Shown here: positions 26,021-36,322 of the stretch, one piece after another
Position numbering within the stretch: position 1 is the stretch's first letter
Layout: the number at the start of each line of letters is the position of its first letter
Origin: Rickettsiales bacterium
GTDB taxonomy: Bacteria > Pseudomonadota > Alphaproteobacteria > Rickettsiales > UBA1997
Length of the DNA: 64,000 nucleotides
Direction of reading: 5' to 3'
Assembly: GCA_017475895.1 (NCBI GenBank)
Contig: JAFVEQ010000020.1
Span: 1-64,000 of the forward strand
Translations under genes and position numbers: made by a program
The notes under the pieces: model-generated
Told to the model about the DNA's origin: nothing
The model's input: only the letters and a program-made list of their open reading frames with translations
Database searches by the model: none

Positions 26021-26806
26021 ATGAGTGAGAAAAAAAAATGTAAAATAGGAGAATGTTTTAAAAATATGACTTGTGAATTGAAACTTGCTTATGTTTTAAT
26101 AATCGTTCTTCTAATCAGTAACATCTTTATATTTTTAAAATTGGCATCCTGTTGTAAAGATGGTCAGGGTGGACAATTCAAAAAATATATAGATGAAAAC
26201 CCAAAAGTTATTCTTGATTCAGTTCAAAGATATGTTGAAAAGGAGCAAGCTAAAGCTCAAAAACAACAGCAGGAACAGATGGATGTTAATGTTAAGAAAA
26301 ACATTGCCAGAATAATAGATGAAAAGAATACAGGTGTAGCAAATCCAGATGGTAAAAAGATTATAGTTGAATTTTACGACTATAACTGCGGTTACTGTAA
26401 AATGGCTTCAAAAGCAGTTGATGCTATAGCTAAAAGTGACAAAAATGTAAAAGTTATATTTAGAGACTTTCCAATATTTGGTGGAACATCCACAGATGCC
26501 GCTAAATATTCAATAGCTGTTGCTATGACAACACCAAATAAGTTCCTAGACTTCCACACCGCTTTAATGTCCGGAGAAGCAAAATCAATAGACAATATTG
26601 AAGAAGCATTAAAGAAAGCTAAAATTTCTGTTGAAAGAATCAGAAGAACTCTAAAAACAAGAGAAAAAGATATTGAAAAGAGACTTGAAGACAACAGAAG
26701 ACTTGGAGAAGATATTGGTATAAGAGGAACACCAGCATTTTTAGTTGGTGAAGAATTTGTACCTGGATATGTTGATGAAAATACTTTAAGAGGAATGTTA
26801 AAATAA
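26021..26806 (+). CDS. Membrane-anchored DsbA-like thiol oxidoreductase
   Basis: 261 aa. The N-terminal 20 residues are basic and contain C7, C12 and C18; one membrane helix follows (about 22-43), then C44-C45, a charged coiled region (about 60-90), and a DsbA/Com1-like thioredoxin fold. The active site is CGYC (C123, C126) after VEFYDYN, and the cis-Pro loop is RGTPAFLVG. This fits an anchored periplasmic disulfide oxidase or isomerase. The cytoplasmic Cys cluster is unusual. The next gene, a lipoprotein, begins 22 bp later and is probably cotranscribed. A -10-like TATAAT is at 25974-25979 without a good -35. Confidence 0.88.
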   Translation: MSEKKKCKIGECFKNMTCELKLAYVLIIVLLISNIFIFLKLASCCKDGQGGQFKKYIDENPKVILDSVQRYVEKEQAKAQKQQQEQMDVNVKKNIARIIDEKNTGVANPDGKKIIVEFYDYNCGYCKMASKAVDAIAKSDKNVKVIFRDFPIFGGTSTDAAKYSIAVAMTTPNKFLDFHTALMSGEAKSIDNIEEALKKAKISVERIRRTLKTREKDIEKRLEDNRRLGEDIGIRGTPAFLVGEEFVPGYVDENTLRGMLK

Positions 26807-26828
26807 TTTTCATGAACGAAAATATAAA

Positions 26829-27722
26829 ATGAAAAAAATATCATTAATTTTGTTGTGTCTGTTAGCGACGGTTTCCTGTACACGTTTCAGTAGACTGAAA
26901 AAACTCGAAAGTACATTGGAACAGAGCAATGATTTTAATGATATTTTAGCATTGAAATACTTAAGATATTCCGATATTCTAAAAAGGAATTATGACTATA
27001 CAAGCTCAAGTTACTTTGCTAAACTTGGGCTTGAATCCTATAACAGAAAGAATAAATTTTCTTTGGTTTTGGACGACACGATGAAGGACACAAAACCAGA
27101 AACGCTAGCTGATTTATATTTTTTGTTTAACTGTTGGTTATATTTTGAAACAAATAATAAAAACATCGGTGAAGCTACAATTTGCAAGGATTCGTTCACA
27201 AAACTAACTAATTTATTGGAAAAGAATAAAAACATAGCTCTACAAAATAAAGTCGTTGATGAAGATGATGATGAGACAAAATTTCTAACAAAAGAAGAAG
27301 AGTTATATTTTATTGAATTTTCCAAACAAAAAACAATAAACATATTTTTTGACTACGATAATTTTAAACTAAATCCGGAAGCTCTTGTTAAAATAAGTTC
27401 GGTTTTGAAGTATATAAATGGATTAAAAGAAGATTACAAAGTATTAGTGGTTGGACATGCTGATAGAGCTGGTAAAGTCATATACAATAATACATTAGCC
27501 AGAAAAAGAGCAAACACCGTTTACAATGTTTTGATTAAAAACGGAGTTCCAAGAGAACTTGTTACAGTAGAAAGTTTAAGCTCTAAATCTCCAAAGGTTT
27601 TAACCAGACAAAATGAAAAAAATCAACTTAATAGAAGGGTTGAAATTACCATAATCACAGATCAAAAATCACTTGACCTTAATCCTCAAACTCTGAAATT
27701 TAACACAAATATTAATAAATAA
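26829..27722 (+). CDS. OmpA-like peptidoglycan-binding lipoprotein
   Basis: 297 aa. The lipobox LLATVSC ends the signal peptide at Cys17. Residues ~20-165 are helical and unassigned. The C-terminal ~110 residues are an OmpA-like domain: INIFFDYDNFKLNPEAL, VVGHADRAG, LARKRANTVYNVLIKNGV and NQLNRRVEITI, including the Asp and Arg that bind diaminopimelate. It would sit at the outer membrane and hold peptidoglycan, parallel to Pal at 42614. It follows the DsbA-like gene closely. Confidence 0.88.
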   Translation: MKKISLILLCLLATVSCTRFSRLKKLESTLEQSNDFNDILALKYLRYSDILKRNYDYTSSSYFAKLGLESYNRKNKFSLVLDDTMKDTKPETLADLYFLFNCWLYFETNNKNIGEATICKDSFTKLTNLLEKNKNIALQNKVVDEDDDETKFLTKEEELYFIEFSKQKTINIFFDYDNFKLNPEALVKISSVLKYINGLKEDYKVLVVGHADRAGKVIYNNTLARKRANTVYNVLIKNGVPRELVTVESLSSKSPKVLTRQNEKNQLNRRVEITIITDQKSLDLNPQTLKFNTNINK

Positions 27723-27731
27723 TTAATATTC

Positions 27732-27760
27732 TTGAAAATAAAAAAACACAACAATATAAT
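27732..27760 (+). promoter_or_regulatory. Promoter for tRNA-Gly
   Basis: TTGAAA (27732-27737), 17-bp spacer, TATAAT (27755-27760), 15 bp before the mature tRNA 5' end. Confidence 0.65.
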
Positions 27761-27775
27761 ACAATTGAATCCAGT

Positions 27776-27849
27776 GCGAGTATAATTTAGTGGTAAAATG
27801 TAAGCTTCCCAAGCTTGATTCGCGGGTCCGATTCCCGCTACTCGCACCA
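27776..27849 (+). tRNA. tRNA-Gly (CCC)
   Basis: A complete 74-base cloverleaf. The acceptor is GCGAGTA/TACTCGC, discriminator A and encoded CCA. The anticodon stem is TAAGC/GCTTG with loop TTCCCAA, so the anticodon is CCC, reading GGG. The T stem is GCGGG/CCCGC with loop TCCGATT; the position normally T55 is C here. A CCC tRNA-Gly is unusual to retain in an A+T-rich genome, where TCC can read GGG. Confidence 0.93.
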
Positions 27850-27913
27850 GTTTTAGAATTCCTCGTCTGTTGCAGATTCTTCTTTTTAAGTAAGCATTTC
27901 ACGGCACAAAATC

Positions 27914-28726
27914 CTAGTTTGATAAAAAACTTTTTAACAATTTTTTAATGAATTTTTTAACTAGTTTGTTTAGAAAATAGCTGTTTTTATGCTCAATAGG
28001 TTTGATAAATTTACATTTAGGATAGTTACTACACCCAAAGAAATCACCATATTTTCCATTTTTGAGAATTAAACTATGTCCACATCTTGGACAAATACCT
28101 TGTCGCATCAACCGTTGTTTGGTCACAATCGTATTTTGAACTTCTAATACATGTCGCTTTCTAACTTTAGGTGATACAATGTTAAGTAAAGAGATTTTAT
28201 CGCAGAGCTTTTGAATATCATCTTCTGAAAATTTTATATCTGAGTATGTTTTTATTACTCTATTGATTTGAGTGGTATAAATAACATTATGTACTGTATT
28301 AACCTTCAAATCAGCTCTATTTGAGAAAACGATAATTGATATAAATTTATTAATACTCAAACCTAATTGCCTACAAAGAGCTGAAATATGAGCTTTATTT
28401 TGCCTAATTGGATTATAAAATTTATATTTATTGCCAAACATATTCTTAGTCCAGTATTCAGAATTGTCTGAACCGGTAATCCAACCTTTATAATTTTTAG
28501 TTTCAATTACAAATATTCCATAAATAGAGATAACAAGGTGGTCTATTTGGATTGTTTTGTTATCGGACTTAAACAATACGTCATTAATTATTTTATATTT
28601 ATCGGAAGGAAGAAAAGATAAAATTACTGCAACACATTTCTCCCCTAAATATCCTTTAAGTTTAGGCCGTAAAATTCTGAACGTAATATATGCAACAATA
28701 AAAAGTATAAATAAAACTATTTCCAT
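27914..28726 (-). CDS. NERD-domain protein with zinc ribbon
   Basis: 270 aa. An N-terminal hydrophobic helix (IVLFILFIVAYITFRIL) is followed by a nuclease-related NERD domain: LGEKCVAVIL, then IDHLVISIYGIFVIETKNYKGWITG, the D...E-x-K pattern of the restriction-endonuclease-like fold, then WTKN. The C-terminus holds a topoisomerase-type zinc ribbon CPRCGHSLILKNGKYGDFFGCSNYPKC. It is probably a membrane-tethered DNA-binding or DNA-cleaving protein; NERD proteins often occur in accessory or defence-related patches. It starts 2 bp after the stop of the lipoprotein gene, so the two are cotranscribed. Confidence 0.85.
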   Translation of the reverse strand: MEIVLFILFIVAYITFRILRPKLKGYLGEKCVAVILSFLPSDKYKIINDVLFKSDNKTIQIDHLVISIYGIFVIETKNYKGWITGSDNSEYWTKNMFGNKYKFYNPIRQNKAHISALCRQLGLSINKFISIIVFSNRADLKVNTVHNVIYTTQINRVIKTYSDIKFSEDDIQKLCDKISLLNIVSPKVRKRHVLEVQNTIVTKQRLMRQGICPRCGHSLILKNGKYGDFFGCSNYPKCKFIKPIEHKNSYFLNKLVKKFIKKLLKSFLSN

Positions 28727-28728
28727 AA

Positions 28729-29316
28729 CTAATTTTTCATAAAATCAGGAATTTTACCACATTCTTTTTTTATTATTTTATTTAATGTATCGTCAGAATA
28801 TTCTGTATTTTCTTGAGAGCTAATCTCAATAAAATATTTCATAAATTGTTCAGCACAACAACTACAAAATTTAGGATCTTCTTTTCCACTAGCTTTAGAA
28901 TCGTATAAACAAGCTGCATATATTCTGTTATGTTTGTCTTCTAACCTATCTAAAATATCTTTTTCTGATTTAGGAGCATCCTTATATTCAAATTTAATAA
29001 CAGGAACTGTTTTGAGAGTATCTTGTTTGTTCGTATATTTATAAACACCATCTCTTACGGCACATTTATTTGATGGAACCTTTACAATCATATCATCATA
29101 ATAGTCTATATTAGGTTGCCAATCTAAATACACCAGCTGATTTCGATATGAACAACCATCTAAAAAAGTACATTCATGAGCTAAAGCTCCGCCATTATTT
29201 AATGTCTGAAGCACTTTAAATTCTCTTATACTAATGCAGTTTTCATTATCGCTGAATACGGTTACTGATGTACATCCAAATAATAAAACAGATAAAAACA
29301 AACAAATTTTTTTCAT
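28729..29316 (-). CDS. Hypothetical lipoprotein
   Basis: 195 aa. The signal peptide ends in the lipobox LLFGC (Cys15). The mature part has about 9 further cysteines (ECTFLDGCSY, SNKCAV, FCSCCAEQF, KKECG) and no family I recognise. It forms a pair with the NERD gene 2 bp downstream and lies in a patch with no housekeeping genes, next to a tRNA. Confidence 0.6.
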   Translation of the reverse strand: MKKICLFLSVLLFGCTSVTVFSDNENCISIREFKVLQTLNNGGALAHECTFLDGCSYRNQLVYLDWQPNIDYYDDMIVKVPSNKCAVRDGVYKYTNKQDTLKTVPVIKFEYKDAPKSEKDILDRLEDKHNRIYAACLYDSKASGKEDPKFCSCCAEQFMKYFIEISSQENTEYSDDTLNKIIKKECGKIPDFMKN

Positions 29317-29642
29317 AATAACTTTGGCATTCGGATTGTTTTTTATAATTTTAAGCTAAATATTCATAAAAATCAATAAATAACCTTTGATTGTCGGTTA
29401 TGGTCGCCAAGGTCATTAAGTAAAAGAATTTTGTGTGAAATTTCTTTAAATTCCTCATATTAACTAGTCCAATAATTGCACAGTACCACGCATCACATTA
29501 GATTATTTTGTAAAAACCTATGGAGAAACTCCTGTTGCTTTTATGGTAAATACCGACAAAGATACTGAAACAAAACACCTCAATAAAGATCAACATGATA
29601 AAATAATTCACCTATTGATATACTTATAACCTACAAACTAAA
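29317..29642. other. Gene-poor stretch with coding debris
   Basis: No intact gene is supported in these 326 bp. The plus strand 29468-29629 stays open for 53 codons without a start (it contains DYFVKTYGETPVAFMVNTDK and ends LLIYL-stop), which looks like the 3' remnant of a lost gene. The minus strand 29351-29458 could encode a 35-residue peptide beginning MRNLKKFHTKFFYL, with no good ribosome site. I cannot assign either. The stretch separates an accessory patch from rsmG-obgE. Confidence 0.4.
29468..29629 (+). pseudogene. Possible gene remnant
   Basis: An open stretch of 53 codons following a stop, lacking a start codon and ending at TAA. It reads like real protein (TVPRITLDYFVKTYGETP, then AFMVNTDKDTETKHLNKDQ) rather than random A+T sequence. 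The parent family is unknown. Confidence 0.3.
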
Positions 29643-31386
<1,744 letters not shown>

Positions 31387-31409
31387 TTATCAATTGATGG
31401 TGATCGAAC

Positions 31410-31440
31410 AATATCCGCCAACCGTTCGTCGGCGGATATT
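31410..31440. terminator. GC-rich hairpin downstream of rpsP
   Basis: A 10-bp stem AATATCCGCC/GGCGGATATT with an 11-base loop, 7 bp beyond the rpsP stop (minus strand). There is no U-tract on the minus strand. It may stabilise the rpsP mRNA 3' end or act as a weak terminator before obgE. Confidence 0.45.
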
Positions 31441-31446
31441 AACAAA

Positions 31447-31770
31447 CTATTTTTTAGCTTTTTTGTCTTTTTTTGGTTGTCTTTCCTTTGGTGTAAAAAC
31501 AGGTTTATATTTTTCAGCACCCTTTACACCTAATTTATTTAAAAATATAGCAACCCTTTCTGTTGGTTCTGCTCCAACACTGAGCCAGTATTCTATTCTA
31601 TCGAGTTTTAAATTTAAACGATTTTTAGCATCACTAGCCAATACTGGATCATAATATCCAACTTTTTCTATAAATTTTCCATCTCTTGGCGATCTGGAAT
31701 CTGCTACAACTACATGGTAGAAAGGCAAATTTCTTCTTCCTACTCTAGCTAATCTAATTTTAGTAGACAT
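31447..31770 (-). CDS. rpsP: 30S ribosomal protein S16
   Basis: 107 aa. It starts with the family core [41 protein letters not shown], continues with [16 protein letters not shown], and ends in a Lys-rich tail. The product is part of the 30S body. It is a single gene here, without the usual rimM and trmD followers. Confidence 0.97.
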   Translation of the reverse strand: MSTKIRLARVGRRNLPFYHVVVADSRSPRDGKFIEKVGYYDPVLASDAKNRLNLKLDRIEYWLSVGAEPTERVAIFLNKLGVKGAEKYKPVFTPKERQPKKDKKAKK

Positions 31771-31871
31771 AACAATAACTTTTATTTATAAATTCCTAGA
31801 AGAGGGTTTCTTTGGGAACGTAATAATTGTAAACCGTATAAATTAATATTCAAGAGATTATATAAAAATTC

Positions 31872-31900
31872 TTGACAATAAACAAATGAGTAAGTATAAT
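31872..31900 (+). promoter_or_regulatory. Consensus sigma70-type promoter for kdsA
   Basis: TTGACA (31872-31877) and TATAAT (31895-31900) with an exact 17-bp spacer, about 72 bp before the kdsA ATG. Confidence 0.8.
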
Positions 31901-31971
31901 ACCGACGTAATCTTTACAGTGATAATGATTTAGATTACTTTTGAAATTAATAACAAAGAAAAGGATTTATT

Positions 31972-32802
31972 ATGAAAAATAGAGTTTTAGAAGTTGGAAA
32001 TTTTAAAATCTCAAACAAGGACAGGTTTGTTCTAATGGCTGGACCATGTCAGTTGGAAAACATGGAACACGCCCTTATGATGGCAAGAGAAATTAAAAAA
32101 ATATGCGATAAATTAAAGATAAATTACATATTTAAAACATCATTTGATAAAGCCAACAGAACCAGCGTAAAGAGCGCCAGAGGTGCTGGTATAGATGAGG
32201 GTTTAAAGGTATTTAAAAGAATTAAAGAGGAAATTGGTTGCCCTATAGTTACAGACTTTCATTCACCGGAACAAATGAAACATCCAATAATCGACTATGT
32301 GGATGTCGTACAGGTTCCGGCTTTTCTGTGTAGACAAACGGATCTACTAAAGGCAGCAGCAGAAACTGGCAAAGTTATAAATGTTAAAAAAGGTCAGTTT
32401 TTATCCCCAAGAGAAACACATAACATAGTTGATAAACTTGACTTTTTTGGAAATCCAAAAGTGATATTGTGCGATAGAGGTACAAGTTTTGGGTACAATA
32501 CACTAATAAACGATATGACCTGTTATCCAATAATGGCAGAAACTGGCTGTCCCGTATGCTGTGATGCTACTCATTCAGTTCAAAGACCAGGAGCCGGAAA
32601 TGGATGTACCATTGGAAACAGAGATATGGCGGAAGTTATAGCAAGAGCAGCTGTTGCTGTGGGTGTTGCTGCCGTGTTTATGGAGGTTCATCAGGATCCA
32701 GACAATGCACCGAGTGATGGTCCAAATATGATTAGGCTCGATCACCTAGAAGAAGTTTTAAAAACATTAGTTAAGATTGATACGGTCATAAAAGGCAAAT
32801 AA
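31972..32802 (+). CDS. kdsA: KDO-8-phosphate synthase
   Basis: 276 aa, normal. It condenses phosphoenolpyruvate with arabinose 5-phosphate to form KDO-8-P for the LPS inner core. Motifs: MAGPCQLEN (Cys26, a metal ligand, indicating the metal-dependent class), FKTSFDKANRTSVKSARG, VTDFHSP, QVPAFLCRQTDLL, CDRGTSFGYN, DATHSVQRPG and FMEVHQDPDNAPSDGPNM. AAGGA lies upstream of the ATG. It is a single gene between a consensus promoter and an intrinsic terminator. Confidence 0.97.
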   Translation: MKNRVLEVGNFKISNKDRFVLMAGPCQLENMEHALMMAREIKKICDKLKINYIFKTSFDKANRTSVKSARGAGIDEGLKVFKRIKEEIGCPIVTDFHSPEQMKHPIIDYVDVVQVPAFLCRQTDLLKAAAETGKVINVKKGQFLSPRETHNIVDKLDFFGNPKVILCDRGTSFGYNTLINDMTCYPIMAETGCPVCCDATHSVQRPGAGNGCTIGNRDMAEVIARAAVAVGVAAVFMEVHQDPDNAPSDGPNMIRLDHLEEVLKTLVKIDTVIKGK

Positions 32803-32825
32803 CAATCATAGTGTGAATATCTAGT

Positions 32826-32865
32826 AACCGCACTACACTTAAAGATGTAGTGCGGTTTTGTGTTG
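32826..32865 (+). terminator. Intrinsic terminator of kdsA
   Basis: A perfect 12-bp stem AACCGCACTACA/TGTAGTGCGGTT, an 8-base loop, then TTGTGTTGTTT. It begins 24 bp after the kdsA stop. Confidence 0.85.
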
Positions 32866-32949
32866 TTTACATATCACTTTTTTGCAAAAGAAAATATAAA
32901 GATATAATGATGAAATGTTTTATAATATTTATCATATATCCCAAACATT

Positions 32950-32978
32950 TTGACAACGTTTATATCAGCCAATAGAAT
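32950..32978 (+). promoter_or_regulatory. Promoter and inverted repeat before the second pilin-like gene
   Basis: TTGACA (32950-32955), 17-bp spacer, TAGAAT (32973-32978). Immediately after it, 32980-32999 is an imperfect inverted repeat ACACCAGTT-AG-AATTGGTGT with one mismatch, placed at the expected transcription start, where an operator or leader hairpin would lie. The gene start is at 33027. Confidence 0.6.
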
Positions 32979-33026
32979 CACACCAGTTAGAATTGGTGTA
33001 ACTATAGAGTTTTTGAGTATATTTCT

Positions 33027-33773
33027 ATGCTAAACAATAAAGTTGCTGTAAAAACTACAACAAATGAACGTGTTACTTTAATGGAAATTTTTTCGATTGT
33101 AGTAACCATTGGTTTTGTTGTCATTAGCACCACGGTTTCAGTTTCACTAATTGAAAATGCAAAAATAAATAAAACCATTAACGAATTAACTAGATATACA
33201 ACATCTTTCGATTTATACTCCATGAATAGAGATAATCAGCTACCGGGAGATAGTACAGTCGGAGATAATAACGGTAGAATAGAACATGTAAATATAAACG
33301 GTGTTTATGAAGGTATTATTGCATGGAAAGACATGAGAGAATTCGATTACACCGAATATGACAGTAACGAAAGCAATAATAAAAAATTCTATGAAACCAG
33401 TCTAATTGCCAATGGCAATGCACCATTTATAAAAGCCATAAAGGCAACCGTAGGCATTGATTACAACAGTAACATCAACAGCAATATTATATTTTTATCA
33501 AAAAATTTAGATACTCAAGATGTTATAGTCCACACAGAAAATAATAAAATATACAAAAATGCAAACATTATACCACCAGTAAACATTAACATTGCCTTTG
33601 GTATAGATGAAAAAATAGATGACGGTAAACCGGGAAGTGGAAAAATAGTAGCAACCAACAGTAGACACTATAAGTGTTATAAAGATGGTAATTATATTAT
33701 TAGCCCAATCGGAATATTTGTGGATAAAATACACAGATGTGGTATTTTAGCGAAAATAGGAACAGACCAGTAG
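33027..33773 (+). CDS. Divergent pilin-like protein
   Basis: 248 aa. The N-terminus has the shape of a pilin (RVTLMEIFSIVVTIGFVVIS), with Glu at the fifth position of the hydrophobic block, but the prepilin cleavage site is poor: Arg and Val replace Gly/Ala and Phe. The rest shares features with the pilin-like protein at 23764: an Asn-rich helix ending in QLPGDS and the motif KIDDGKPGSGK near the C-terminus. It may be a minor pseudopilin or a pilin that is no longer processed. Its own promoter precedes it. It converges on pth. Confidence 0.65.
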   Translation: MLNNKVAVKTTTNERVTLMEIFSIVVTIGFVVISTTVSVSLIENAKINKTINELTRYTTSFDLYSMNRDNQLPGDSTVGDNNGRIEHVNINGVYEGIIAWKDMREFDYTEYDSNESNNKKFYETSLIANGNAPFIKAIKATVGIDYNSNINSNIIFLSKNLDTQDVIVHTENNKIYKNANIIPPVNINIAFGIDEKIDDGKPGSGKIVATNSRHYKCYKDGNYIISPIGIFVDKIHRCGILAKIGTDQ

Positions 33774-33790
33774 ATACCGATTTGGAAATT

Positions 33791-34366
33791 CTAATTCATA
33801 GTACTTCTTAGCAGATAAAATTTATTTAAAAAAGAATCCTTTTTTTCACTAAACAATTCGTTGACACTTTCGCAGACGCATGAAAAGACTTTATCAAGTT
33901 CTTTCAATTCAACACCATTAAATCTTTTTAAGACATAATTTATTGTATCCTCTTTATTTTCCGGTCGCCCTATTCCGATTCTTATTCTATGATAATTTTT
34001 ACCGATCATTTCATCAATACTCTTTAAACCGTTATGCCCACCGGTGCCACCACCAACTTTATACTTTAATTTACAAAATTCTAAATCCAAATCATCATGA
34101 AAAACAAAAATATTTTCAATTGGTATTTTATAAAATTTTTTTACCTCCGAAACAGCCACACCAGACCTATTCATGTAGGTTTGTGGTTTTACTATAATTA
34201 CATCCTCATTAAACATTTTACCGAAAAACAGATCCGCCTTAAATTTCGTTTGATGACTAGAAATGTTGTATTTTTCAATTATTTTATCCACACACATGAA
34301 ACCACAATTGTGTCTTGTTTCTTCATACTCTCTACCAATATTTCCAAGTCCCACCAGCAAAAACAT
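33791..34366 (-). CDS. pth: Peptidyl-tRNA hydrolase
   Basis: 191 aa. It recycles tRNA from prematurely released peptidyl-tRNA. Family blocks: LLVGLGNIGREYEETRHNCGF with the catalytic His, KPQTYMNRSG, HDDLDLEFCKLKYKVGGGTGGHNGLKSI and YHRIRIGIGRP. It ends 17 bp from the convergent pilin-like gene and starts 2 bp after the GspE-like gene stop, so it can be read from the same transcript. rplY, its common partner, is absent. Confidence 0.96.
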   Translation of the reverse strand: MFLLVGLGNIGREYEETRHNCGFMCVDKIIEKYNISSHQTKFKADLFFGKMFNEDVIIVKPQTYMNRSGVAVSEVKKFYKIPIENIFVFHDDLDLEFCKLKYKVGGGTGGHNGLKSIDEMIGKNYHRIRIGIGRPENKEDTINYVLKRFNGVELKELDKVFSCVCESVNELFSEKKDSFLNKFYLLRSTMN

Positions 34367-34368
34367 AA

Positions 34369-36309
34369 CTACACTTCCATAGCCGATGTCATATCAACGA
34401 CTCTAGTTAGTTCATTAAGTGTTGTGTAACCCATTATAACCTTCTGCATACCATCAATCTGCATTGGTATAAAGCCGTTTTTACTCAAATACTGTGTGAA
34501 TTCCTTTTTAGTGGCTCTTCTAGTAATCATTTCATCAAGTTCCTTATCTATATCTATTATTTCAGCCACAGCCATTCGCCCAGCAAAACCGGTATTTCTA
34601 CATTTTTCACAACCGACGGAATCATACAATTCTGGCACTTTAGAGGCAATTTTTTCCCCCAACACTCTAGTAATCATACCTTTTTCCTGATCCGTCACCG
34701 GTCTTTTCTTTTTGCAATGTGGACATAGTTTTCTCGCCAATCTCTGTGCTATAACACAGATTAAAGAACCGGACAATAGGTATGGTTCAACACCTATCTG
34801 CATTAATCTAGGAATAGCAGAAAATGCATCGTTTGTATGTAATGATGAAAACACCTGGTGTCCGGTCATAGCTGCCTGAACCGCAGCCAAAGCCGTTTCT
34901 CTATCCCTGATTTCACCCACCAATATAACATCTGGGTCTTGACGCATTAACGTTCTTATACCATCAGCAAAGTCCAAACCAATATCCGGATTAATGTTTG
35001 TCTGTCTCAACAGCGGTATTCTATACTCCACTGGGTTTTCCAAAGTCATTATATTCTTTTCAATGCTGTTTATCATACTCAGCACAGTATACAAAGTTGT
35101 GGTTTTACCACTACCAGTAGGACCTGTTATGATAACTATTCCCTCTGGTCTTTTTATACATTTTTTTATTATATTTTGTGTTTTAGGAAAATAGCCTAAT
35201 TTATCTAGATTTAATATTGCCTTCTTTTCATCAAGAATTCTCATTACGATGTTTTCACCATCCACCGTAGGTTGACTGGACACCCTGAAGTCGATATTTC
35301 GTCCTAAAATTTGTGCATTAATTCTTCCATCCTGCGCCTTTCTGGTTTCGGCAATATTCATTCCGGACATAATCTTAATTCTGACAGCAATGGAACTCCA
35401 ATAATCCTTATGAAAAGCTTTAATTTGCTCCATCTTACCGTCAATTCTATATCTTAATCGTAGGAAAAAATTTTCAGGTTCAAAGTGTAAGTCAGATGCT
35501 CCAACTCTAACAGCATCAGTCAAAATAGCATCCACAAGTCGCACCATAGGGCTTTTATAGTCTCCACTGGCCGCCTGCTCATCGGATGATGCAACTCCGG
35601 TCTCAATTTCTCTTAGAATTCCGTCAATAGACATATCATAGTCATAGTATCTATCTATGGCATTTGTTATGTCAGATTCAGAAGCATAAACCAACTGTAT
35701 TTTGTAGTTTTGCGGAAAAAATCTTTTTAGTTGGTCGGATACTATAATGTTAAAAATATCGGTTGTGGCAACCGTCACCGTTTGCTTTACCAGACCAACC
35801 GCTATAACCTTATTTTGTGTGGCAAAACCCTTTGGAATTTTTCTAACCAATTTTTGGTCTATAATTAGGGATTTCAAATCAAAATTTTTTACATCACTGT
35901 TGGCGTTTAATATTTCAGAAAGTGTTTTATCACTAATAAAACCCATTCTAACCAATATGGATGTAATATCTTCATTATTGTCATTACGCTTTCTTTCCCT
36001 AACAGCAACTTCAATTTGGTCCTTTGAAATTATCTGTTTTTTTACTAATTCATCAAGAATATTTATATTTTTGCTTCCGGTGGAGTTAGAATCTCCATTG
36101 GTGTTCGTTTCGGTCCCAGAATTACCATTAGTGTTTTCGTTTTTAACAGTAGTTTTTGTAGTACCAGCATCCGTTGCTTTCGCTGTAACGGCTTGAGCAG
36201 CTGCCTGCTTACCGGTGTCTGAATCTGTAGCTACAGTTCCAGCTGTACCGGCACCCTCAACGGCCTTTGATTCTGTTTTTTTCTCTTCAACTACTTTATT
36301 TTCCGTCAT
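34369..36309 (-). CDS. Type II secretion/type IV pilus assembly ATPase (GspE/PilB family)
   Basis: 646 aa. The first ~80 residues are Ala/Thr/Gly/Asn-rich and disordered. An MshEN-type domain follows (ILDELVKKQIISKDQIEVAV, VRMGFISDKTL) and then the ATPase: Walker A GPTGSGKTTTLYT, Asp box QDPDVILVGEIRDRETA, Walker B and His box MTGHQVFSSLHTNDA, and a tetra-Cys zinc site CPHC...CEKC. The hexamer sits at the inner membrane and drives fibre assembly. The two pilin-like proteins in the window are likely substrates; the platform protein and secretin are elsewhere. Confidence 0.93.
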   Translation of the reverse strand: MTENKVVEEKKTESKAVEGAGTAGTVATDSDTGKQAAAQAVTAKATDAGTTKTTVKNENTNGNSGTETNTNGDSNSTGSKNINILDELVKKQIISKDQIEVAVRERKRNDNNEDITSILVRMGFISDKTLSEILNANSDVKNFDLKSLIIDQKLVRKIPKGFATQNKVIAVGLVKQTVTVATTDIFNIIVSDQLKRFFPQNYKIQLVYASESDITNAIDRYYDYDMSIDGILREIETGVASSDEQAASGDYKSPMVRLVDAILTDAVRVGASDLHFEPENFFLRLRYRIDGKMEQIKAFHKDYWSSIAVRIKIMSGMNIAETRKAQDGRINAQILGRNIDFRVSSQPTVDGENIVMRILDEKKAILNLDKLGYFPKTQNIIKKCIKRPEGIVIITGPTGSGKTTTLYTVLSMINSIEKNIMTLENPVEYRIPLLRQTNINPDIGLDFADGIRTLMRQDPDVILVGEIRDRETALAAVQAAMTGHQVFSSLHTNDAFSAIPRLMQIGVEPYLLSGSLICVIAQRLARKLCPHCKKKRPVTDQEKGMITRVLGEKIASKVPELYDSVGCEKCRNTGFAGRMAVAEIIDIDKELDEMITRRATKKEFTQYLSKNGFIPMQIDGMQKVIMGYTTLNELTRVVDMTSAMEV

Positions 36310-36322
36310 ACAATAAAACTAA

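Noticed and set aside
28000..29640. Genomic island integrated in tRNA-Gly with att repeats
   Set aside because: I found no second copy of the tRNA 3' end and no integrase, so only an accessory patch is supported.
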